Assembly (NCBI GenBank): GCA_012931725.1
Contig: CM022949.1
Location: 57,669,697 to 57,733,696 of the forward strand
DNA from: Litsea cubeba
Lineage: Eukaryota > Streptophyta > Magnoliopsida > Laurales > Lauraceae
Length of the DNA: 64,000 nt
Reading direction: 5' to 3'
Shown here: piece after piece, positions 56,901 through 64,000 of the stretch
How the letters are laid out: every line of letters begins with the position of its first letter
Position numbering within the stretch: position 1 is the first letter of the stretch
Made by a program: the position numbers and the translations under genes
The notes under the pieces: generated by a model
Databases searched by the model: none
Told to the model about the DNA's origin: nothing
Seen by the model: the letters and a program-made list of their open reading frames with translations, nothing else

Positions 56901-58670
56901 GTGACCAGGGCGTCATCGGTTCTGAAGCTGTTCGAGAAATACCTGACGAGGCTTTGGAGCAGCTAGAACAGGAGGAAGCCGAACTTGGCGCTTGGATGCA
57001 AGCGGCACAGAGGCAAGCTTCTGTGGAGTCTACTGGCAAGAGCAGACCATCCAGTGATGAGTCAAGTGGGAAACCTGACTCTGACGGCGGGGCAGGTTCT
57101 TCTAAGAAGCGAGCCCGCAGAGGTAAGAGGAGGAGGAGTCATCATAGCAGCAAGGAGCAGCATGAGGACTCTCCTAACTTGGAGGTTCCTCTTACCATCA
57201 ATGAGGATGTGCCAGTGGATGCTGACGAGCCTCCGGAGAAGAGAAGCCGAGAAGAAGAGACCGTCGGTGAAGGTATGATTCTTCCTTTTTCTCTTTCCAT
57301 TTCTTTTTCATGGGACTTTTTCCATGTTATGATCTGCTTCTTGTTTCTGCTTTTTTTTTTTAGCAGAGGAAGACTTGGTGATGCCTGAGGTTCCAACCGA
57401 TGAGGTGGTGATGGATCCTGTTGAGGCACCTGAAGAAGAACCGAGGGACTCTGGAGTAAATCCAGAATCTCCAATTGGTACGACTTCTTTTGCTCTTTTT
57501 TTTTTTGTTTGTGACTTGGCTTGCTAACACATTTTTTTTTTGTTGCCAGCTGACTTGCCGCAGGATTCCGATGACTTTGAACCATCGATAGACGCAAATG
57601 TTGATGATGCTTCCGATGAGTTCATGGAGGAGGAAAGTGTTCCACCAGTCGTCGAAGAAGGTATTTTGTAGTTATAACTCTGATAATGATTTTCAAACAG
57701 GGTCATATTCATACCTTTTTGTGTTTCCTTTGCAGGTTTTGAAGTGGCAGAGGAGGATCCGTTGCTTCCAGAGCAAGAGATGCCAGAGGTTGATCCAGAG
57801 GTAGAGATTCCTGGGACCAGCTCTGACAATATTGAGGAGATTCCTCGCGCTGAGATTCCTTCCCGAGCAGGAGCAGCTTCATCTGGAAAGAGTTCTTTTG
57901 TTACTCTTTCAACAGATGATGACATGAGTAGCCGACCAACAGAGTTGGGCGAATCCTCAGCTGGGCCATCTCTTCTTTTTGCGAAGAAGGTGGTGGTACG
58001 AGTTGTGAGCTCTTGGATTGAGACTCTCCTTTCTGGGCACTTGGAAGTCGGATTTGGCATGATCCAGCATGTGCAGGAGATTCTCAGTGATGCTGAAGAG
58101 GCTGGTCTGGATGTCACAGGTGCCAGGGCGATCGTTGATAGGATCATTGCACTGGGTGACAAGTGGTTTGAGACCGTGAGTTTGGCTGATGACCAGTTCT
58201 TCAAGGAGATGTTCCTGGACCCTGCTGATAAGGCTAAGTCTGACCTGGATGAGGCTACAGAAAGCAGGAAGGTGGCAGTCCGAAAGAGGAATAGAGAAGA
58301 GCTAACCATCATCGGGCTGACACATGACCTTAACATCCTTGATAGGGAGGTCGATGAGGCCAGGAAACGTCTTGAGCATCTGCAGGCACAAGTCGCTGCC
58401 AAGTGGACTGCCATAATAGAAGCTCGCGACAAGGAGAGTGTCCTGATTCACCAGGTTGCAGATGCCGAACGGGTTCTCAAAAGGAAGTCTGATGAGGATA
58501 AACAATGGCAAGCTGCTCGAGGTAAGCTTCCTGGTGTGAGAGAAGGGGTACAGCCCACTCCAGCATCTCATGGCAATTTCCTGAAGAAGCGTGCCTTGGA
58601 ATCCTTGACAGCTGAGGCTAAAAGTCTGCTTGGGGAGCTGAACTCTTGGCTGGAGACCATCTTTGATTGA
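53982..58670 (+). pseudogene. Antisense PMD gene of Tat B (5 exons, one frameshift)
   Basis: Gene on the strand opposite to gag-pol. Exons: 53982-53991, 54764-57272, 57364-57477, 57550-57660, 57736-58670, all with GT/AG borders and all introns phase 1. The total, 3679 bp, is one more than a multiple of three; one extra base near 56595 (GGCGTTTGATGG versus GGCGTTGTTGG in copy C) explains it and gives about 1225 residues. Order: short basic Ser/Arg N-terminus (RANKGKEPATS); PMD-type domain (SYLPQ-like LPQTNTFVVTNGEIVFSL, ITGLPILGKLYEEF; MVKRFGGL further on); acidic segments; a nuclear-signal-like KKRARRGKRRRS; and a C-terminal coiled coil (REVDEARKRLEHLQAQ). PMD proteins include host MAIN/MAIL1 and many transposon-borne copies. 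The role here is unknown. Confidence 0.82.
53992..54763 (+). other. Intron 1 of antisense gene B
   Basis: GTAAGT donor and TTTTCAG acceptor. Very T-rich, but with a sharply GC-rich island at 54190-54265 of palindromes (CCGTACGG three times, GGCCACGTGGCC containing a G-box). Two copies of GGAGCTCGCAG-GATGTTGAGCCC follow (54530-54620). The same items occur in A's intron 1 (29743-30393). Confidence 0.65.
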
Positions 58671-60194
58671 GCTCCTGTATCCAGAAACCATCCTTCTCTC
58701 TTTTTTTTTTTGGTACCACTTGTATATATTTTTTTTTGGTACTTATTCTTTTGCAGTGCTTGTGAACACTCTCTTTTTTTTTTGGTACCACATGTATTTT
58801 TTTTTGGTACTCTTTTTTTTGTAGTGCTTGTGAACACTTTCTTTTTTTTTGTTATCCCTACGCTCACTTGAATCTTTTTGTGATAAAAGTAATTGCTAAA
58901 TGGGATTGATTTTTTTTTATTTTTTATCCCTACGCTCACTTGAATCTTTTTGTGATAAAAGTAATTGCTAAATGGGATTTGATCAAAAGGTTGTCATTTT
59001 GTGAAAATCTTTTGTCAAATGATTGTTTTGGCATGAAAGCCAGGTTTTTTGTTTGTGGCATGGAAGCCAATTTTGGCATGAGAGCCAGCTTTTCTTGTGG
59101 CATTGATAGCCGAGTTTTTTTTGTTTGTGGCATTTATAGCCAATTTTGGTGGCATTGATAGCCGAATTTGTTTTGTGGCATCTATAGCCGGTTTTTGGTG
59201 GCATTGATAGCCTGTTTTGTTTTGGTGGCATTGATAGCCGTTTTTGAAATCCAAGTTTTTTTTTGTTTGTGGCATTGATAGCCGGTTTTGTTTTGGTGGC
59301 ATTGATAGCCGGTTTGTGGCATTTATAGCCTGTTTTGATGGCATTTATAGCCGGTTTGGTTTTCAAAAAAATGCAAGTATCGACTAAAAGTCGCCTCCCT
59401 GCTGAATGTTCTTGCAAGTATCGATGGAATGTCGCATCCTTGCTCATTCGATTGCGGAGTATCGATGGAATGTCGCATCCTCGCGGATTTGGGTGCAAGT
59501 ATCGATGGAATGTCGCATCCTTGCTTTTCAAAAATTTTGGTTTTGCGGGTACTGACTTGATGTCGTTTCCCCACGATTTTTGAAATTTGTGGTTTTCTCG
59601 AACCTTTGGGTCATGGATATCAACTGAAATGTTGCGTCTCCACAGTTTTTTAGGTTTTTTCGAACCTTTGAAATTTGGGTTGTGGATATCAACTGAAATG
59701 TTGCGTTTCCACGGTTTTGGATTTTGCAAGTATCGACGAAATGTCGCTTCCCTGCGATTTTGGAAGTGTCGAACGTGGTTCGCTTGCTTCCGATTGTGCA
59801 AGTATCGACTAAGCGTCGCTTCCTCGCGGTTTTTGAAAAACCATTTTTTTTTTTGTTTAAAGACACGAGGGTCATGAGTTTTGACCTAAAACCATTTTGG
59901 CGGTAAAAGGCAGGGTGGACTAGGGTGGATCCCTGAATCCGGATTTTGTTTCAAACCATGAATTTTGGGTTCAAGGGTTGGAAATTTTGGTCAAGTTAGG
60001 GAAAGGTTCCTGAACTTGAATAAAATTTTTTTTTTTTTTGAACAATGAAACGATGAAAGTAAGCATTGTTTTAGATTTCTAGAAATTTCAACATTTGATA
60101 TGAAAATTCTAAAAAAGGGTGGGTTTAGCGAGCGTGTACCTGGAAACCGGTTTTTGGCCGTACAGGCATTGCTCTTACCCAGTTGGGTAAGTCT
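58671..60194. repeat. Convergent spacer of Tat B with tandem repeats
   Basis: Same layout as 33298-34848: T-rich blocks with TTGGTACCAC, then (59035-59360) GGCATTGATAGCCG units, more numerous than in A, then (59370-59830) AAGTATCGATGGAATGTCGC units. Followed by unique sequence to the integrase stop. No gene. Confidence 0.75.
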
Positions 60195-61295
60195 TCAAGG
60201 GTAGTACCGCTTTAAGAACTTGCCATTGATGGGCAGCATACATCTGTCACCTTCCATGTTTAGGAGTGCGTATGCGCCATTGGAGAAAACTTTGTCGATG
60301 ACGTAGGGTCCCTCCCATTTTGGCTCGAATTTGCCTTTGGACTTGTGAGCGAAGACCATTGGTCTTTTTACCGCAAGAACCAAGTCATTCTTTTTGTAGG
60401 CGCGTTGTCTGACCTTTTTATCGAAAGATCCTGCCATACGTGTTTGGTAAAGTTCAATGCTTTGTTGAGCTTCGAGCCGTCTCTCATCGAGATTGTCCAG
60501 CTCATGGAGTCGCAATTTGACATTGCTTTCTTGAGTCATGTCATTTTGCAAGGATACCCTCAAGGAAGGAATTTGTACTTCCAAGGGCACGACAGCTTCG
60601 CATCCATAGACCAAGGAGAATGGTGTGCTATGGGTTGGTCCTCGAACGGTGGTTCGATAGGCCCACAAAGCTTCAGACATTTTGTCGCTCCAGTCTCTTT
60701 TGTGACTAGAGACCATTTTTTTGAGGATTTTGCAGAGTGTCTTGTTGAAAGCTTCTGCTAACCCGTTTGCTGCCGGATTGTATGGAGTCGAAGGACAGCT
60801 TTGGATTTTGTATTTGTCGCAGAACCTGTAGAATCGATGATCCCGGAACTGTGGCCCGTTATCATGGACGAATCTTTTGGGTATACCGAAACGACAAATG
60901 ATGTTGGTGCGCAGGAACTGAAGGACTGATGAGGTCTTCATTTCGTTAAACGCAAATGCTTCTGACCACTTGGAGAAGTAATCCGTAGCGGCGAAGATGA
61001 AGCGATGACCTTTGCTTGAAGGGGGAGAAATAGGACCTATGATGTCCATACCCCAAGCTTCGAAAGGCCATGAGATCGCTGTAGGATGCAGCCATTCTGG
61101 AGGCATGTGAATGTAATCTCCATGAACTTGGCATTGTTGGCAGCGCTTAGCAAATTGCATTGCGTCAGCTACCATGGTAGGCCAGTAATATCCTAACCTT
61201 TTTATCTGATCATAGAGCTTAGGTCCAGCCTGATGAGCTCCACAAAGACCAGCATGAACTTCTTTGAGTGTTTCTTCAGCCTCTTGTTGTGACAA
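60195..61295 (-). CDS. Tat B integrase
   Basis: Uninterrupted 366-residue frame covering nearly all of integrase. The HHCC zinc region is complete in its visible part (HAGLCGAH...CQQCQ). The DDE catalytic triad is present: Asp in WGMDIIGPIS, Asp in VHDNGPQF, Glu in GLAEAF. The C-terminal domain (YKKNDLVLAVKRPMV, KWEGPYVIDKV) runs to NGKFLKRYYP and a stop. The ATG at 61295 is only the first Met in the open stretch; in the element this is part of the polyprotein, and the join to the upstream RNase H is out of frame near 61300. No chromodomain is visible, consistent with Tat. Confidence 0.88.
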   Translation of the reverse strand: MSQQEAEETLKEVHAGLCGAHQAGPKLYDQIKRLGYYWPTMVADAMQFAKRCQQCQVHGDYIHMPPEWLHPTAISWPFEAWGMDIIGPISPPSSKGHRFIFAATDYFSKWSEAFAFNEMKTSSVLQFLRTNIICRFGIPKRFVHDNGPQFRDHRFYRFCDKYKIQSCPSTPYNPAANGLAEAFNKTLCKILKKMVSSHKRDWSDKMSEALWAYRTTVRGPTHSTPFSLVYGCEAVVPLEVQIPSLRVSLQNDMTQESNVKLRLHELDNLDERRLEAQQSIELYQTRMAGSFDKKVRQRAYKKNDLVLAVKRPMVFAHKSKGKFEPKWEGPYVIDKVFSNGAYALLNMEGDRCMLPINGKFLKRYYP

Positions 61296-62402
61296 GAGCG
61301 TAGAAGTACTTCCGTTGAAGGATTTCCTGTAAAGGATTTTTGATGGAATTCCAAATGGAAGCTTGGGGTTCGCCTTTGGATGCTTACCCGTTCTCTTGGA
61401 TCTTCAGGTAGGATTCCGAACATAATGTAATCAATGACGGATCCCTCCATCGCCAATTGAAGTTTGAAGGATTGAAATCCGACTTCCGACCACTTGGTGG
61501 CATTCAGCAACTGCTTGGTGTGTGTAAGAGGAGGAAGGCTTCTTCTTTCGCACACTGTGACTGCATGTTCTCCCCTTCCTGGATTGCCATGGATGCGGCA
61601 AGTCCGGCTAGGGCATCTGCACGTATGTTTTCACCTCTACGAATGTGGGTGATGTGACAGATGTCAACTTTTGCAGAAGTGATTGTGCCTTGTTGTAGTA
61701 GGGCAGCAAATCTGGCTTCCTGACTTCAAATTTCTGATTTCATCTGGTTGACGATCAGTTGAGAGTCTCCAAAGACTTCCAGCATAGTGATACCGGATTC
61801 GATGGCGAGTTCAATCCTAAGATCAGAGCTTGATATTCAGCTGCATTGTTTGTGCATGGTTCCAAGTAGCGAGAAAGCGGTGGGAATCATGTATTTGTCG
61901 GGGGCAAACAAAGAGGATGCCAACTCCCGAGATCAGCTGTCTTTTTCATTTGTCCTGGTGCACCGTCACAGTACAGTCCCAGGAGGCATCTTTGTGAGAA
62001 AGTCTCCACATTGTAGACTGGTTCGTCTGGGAGATCATCTCTGAGTGGAGAATCTTTAGGCAATGGATGCTCTGCGAGGAAGTCTGCTAGAGCTTGCCCT
62101 TTGATTGCTTTTTGTGGTACATACCTAATATCAAATTGTGACAGAAGGATGGACCATTTTGCCAGTCGAGCATTGAGAGAACCTGCCTTTGTGACAAGGA
62201 CCTTCAAGAGGTTGACCCTCGAGACCAGGTAGACTGTATTGGAAAGCAAGTAGTGACGCAGCTTTTGTACGGCGAACATCACTGCAAGACATTCTTTTTC
62301 GACTGGAGAGTAGCGATGCTCTGCACCTACTAGCATGCGGCTGAGGTAATATAGAGCAGCTTCTTTTCTTTGATCATTTTCTTGCGCAAGCAGAGCTCCC
62401 AA
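61296..62402 (-). pseudogene. Tat B RNase H domains
   Basis: The RT-linked RNase H (GALLAQENDQRKEAALYYL, EKECLAVMFAVQKLRHYL) reads from 62402 leftwards into the linker (ADFLAEHPLPKDSPLRDDL). The second RNase H follows but is scrambled: it starts as YCDGAPGQ instead of YFDGATRT, and its remaining blocks are in other frames with small indels near 61900, 61735 and 61560. It is the most damaged part of B in the window. Confidence 0.75.
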
Positions 62403-64000
62403 GAGTGATCAAGGGCTCTTGTGTACAAGATGAATGGTTTTCCAGTGGTAGGAGCAGCTAACACTGGAGGTTTTGTCAGGTATGACTTGATGTCTTGGAA
62501 AGCAGCTTCACAGTCAGCATCCCAGACAAAGTTTACACCTTTTTTCATCAACCGGGAGAATGGACGGCATTTCCCCGAAAGATTGGAGATGAACCGTCTG
62601 ATGTAGGCCAATCTCCCTTGAAGCCCTTTGAGTTCTCTCAAGGTTCTTGGAGAGGGCATTTCTAGAATGGCTTTGACTTTTATGGGGTCAAGCTCTATTC
62701 CAGCTTTCCGAACTAAGAATCCGAGGAACTTACCCGACGAGACGCCGAAGAAGCATTTCAATGGATTCATTCGCAGTTTGTGTTTGCGAAGCCGGAGGAA
62801 GACTTCTCGAGGTTTTCGAGATGATCTTCTTTTCTTTTGCTTTTGACGGCGAGGGTCATCAACGTAACATTCAACCGTCTTGTGCTGCATATCTTGGAAT
62901 ATTTTCATCATAGCCCTCTGATATGTGGCACCAGCATTCTTCAAACCGAATGGCATGACAGTGTAGCAATACACGCCAAATGGGGTTCGAAAGGATGTAT
63001 GTTTTTCATCCTCAGGATGCATCTTTATCTGATTGTAGCCAGAGAAACCATCCATGAATGTCATTCGCTCGAATCCACAGGTATTATCAATCATTACCTC
63101 TGGTATGGGGAGCGGAAATTCATCTTTTGGGCATGCGCCATTCAGGTCTCTATAGTCAATACAGACCCTGATCTGCCCATTTTTCTTTGTCACGGGGACA
63201 ATGTTGGCCAACCATTCAGGATGTTGTTCCTCACGGATGAAGCCGACGCTTTTGAGTTTTTGAACTTCTTGTTCAATTTTATCCATCACATCTGGACGGA
63301 ATCTTCTTTGGCCTTGCTTGACAGGCTTGATGTCTTCTTGAAGATTGAGTTTGTGAACTGCTATTTTGGGGTCTAAGCCTGGCATTTCAGCATAAGACCA
63401 TGCAAAGCAATCAACGAACTCACGAAGAAAAGCGATATACTCGGGTAACTCATCATCCTTTATATTCTTGCTTATGAATACAGGACGTGGGTTATCTGGT
63501 GTTCCCAAGTCTATCTTTTGAACAGGATCTTCTGTTGGAAGGTTCGAAGGTGGTTCCTCCACAATATTTTCGGAGGCTTCCAGCTCAACGAAACCTTCTG
63601 GGGTTTCAAGGGCATTTCCAGACCAAGGTTTTGTTCCTTTCCACGGGTCTTCTTGATCGGTAATTTTCCCAAGGCTTGCTATGAGATGATCCCAATCGCC
63701 TGTTGAAACCGAGTCGAAGTAGGCTACTTCTTTTGGAGATGAGGGTTCTTCTGGGTCAGAAGTCCACACGTCTGTGCCATCGGACAACTCCTCTTCATTT
63801 TCGGAGAAATCGTGCCAATTGGATGAGCTTCCTGGATCTTTGTCAGGTGACTCATCAAAGAGATATCCAGGGAGATCGATGTCTTCATGGATTTGAGATG
63901 TTGAGGCTTGGTCAGTATATTGACTTTTAAGCCTTTGTGTCAACTGTCTCAAGGGAGTGTCAGGATCATACCCTAACCCGTGTGAAGACTTTTCTACATA
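62330..64000 (-). pseudogene. Tat B reverse transcriptase and preceding linker
   Basis: Open frame from the window edge through the linker (LTQRLKSQYTDQ, acidic DESPDKDPGS) and RT (CIDYRDLNGACPKD, MPFGLKNAGATYQRAM, ECYVDD). Right after YVDD two compensating indels replace about 15 residues (DPRRQKQKKRRS instead of the DLAVKSKRKE of A), then the frame is restored at EVFLRLRKHKLRMNP. A final shift after LDHS near 62400 separates it from RNase H. FMDDFSGY of A is FMDGFSGY here, so one of the catalytic-region Asp residues of that motif is changed to Gly. The frame continues beyond 63952 to the window end without a recognised start. Confidence 0.82.

Larger units (their letters stand above)
50412..64000 (-). 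mobile_element. Tat-type Ty3/gypsy element B (right part outside window)
   Basis: Same family and orientation as A, younger because it sits in A's 5' LTR. Within the window: 3' LTR, polypurine tract, promoter and antisense PMD gene, spacer, integrase, RNase H domains, RT, and part of the protease-RT linker. Less damaged than A: the integrase is fully open and the antisense gene has a single frameshift, but the RNase H region carries several. CCAAG (50407-50411) is the predicted target duplication. Confidence 0.85.

Noticed and set aside
53982..58670. Antisense gene as a separate host gene into which the retrotransposon was assembled
   Set aside because: The same gene sits at the same place in A, B and (in part) C, so it moves with the element.

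Overview
The window is intergenic DNA from a flowering plant, probably a eudicot. It is built almost entirely of transposable elements nested inside one another. Evidence for a plant host: plant-type Ty1/copia and Ty3/gypsy polyproteins, primer sites complementary to initiator Met-tRNA, a CACTA transposon, a plant mobile domain (PMD) protein, and fragments of plant UBP12/13, MMS21/HPY2, acidic ribosomal protein P2 and a TEX30-like hydrolase. I see no intact host gene, tRNA, rRNA or CRISPR array.

Layout from left to right. 1-3115: a deleted Ty3/gypsy element of the Tat type (here called C, sense strand +), reduced to integrase, a piece of an antisense PMD gene and a truncated LTR. 3116-4022: leader, primer site and partial LTR of a copia element (D, minus). 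4023 to about 12850: a CACTA-type element without visible transposase. It carries exon-intron fragments of four unrelated host genes, all on the minus strand, and a copia solo LTR (5139-6928). About 12860-13910: the 3' end of another copia element. 14023-19995: an element with very long LTRs (minus), interrupted by a solo LTR (14958-16126). 19996-26363: a copia element (E, plus) with LTR, leader and a gag-pol cut inside reverse transcriptase. 26364-50411: a large Tat element (A, minus), itself interrupted by a 3.56 kb solo LTR (40067-43630). 50412-64000: a second Tat element (B, minus), inserted into the 5' LTR of A and running off the window.

Tat elements A and B share one plan. On the minus strand, in sense order, A shows: 5' LTR, primer site, long leader, an extra ORF in the same frame as gag, gag, acidic linker, protease, linker, reverse transcriptase, RNase H, a second RNase H, and integrase. 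Then comes a 1.5 kb repeat-rich spacer, a separate gene on the opposite strand, a polypurine tract and the 3' LTR. The opposite-strand gene is the most interesting item. It has its own TATA box below a conserved 16-bp palindrome. It has four introns, all phase 1, and encodes a PMD domain followed by acidic segments and a coiled coil. In B the spliced model closes in frame apart from one extra base.

The order of insertion can be read from the junctions. The long-LTR element received copia E, E received Tat A, and A received both the solo LTR and Tat B. The missing right halves of the long LTR, of copia E and of A's 5' LTR should therefore lie beyond position 64000.
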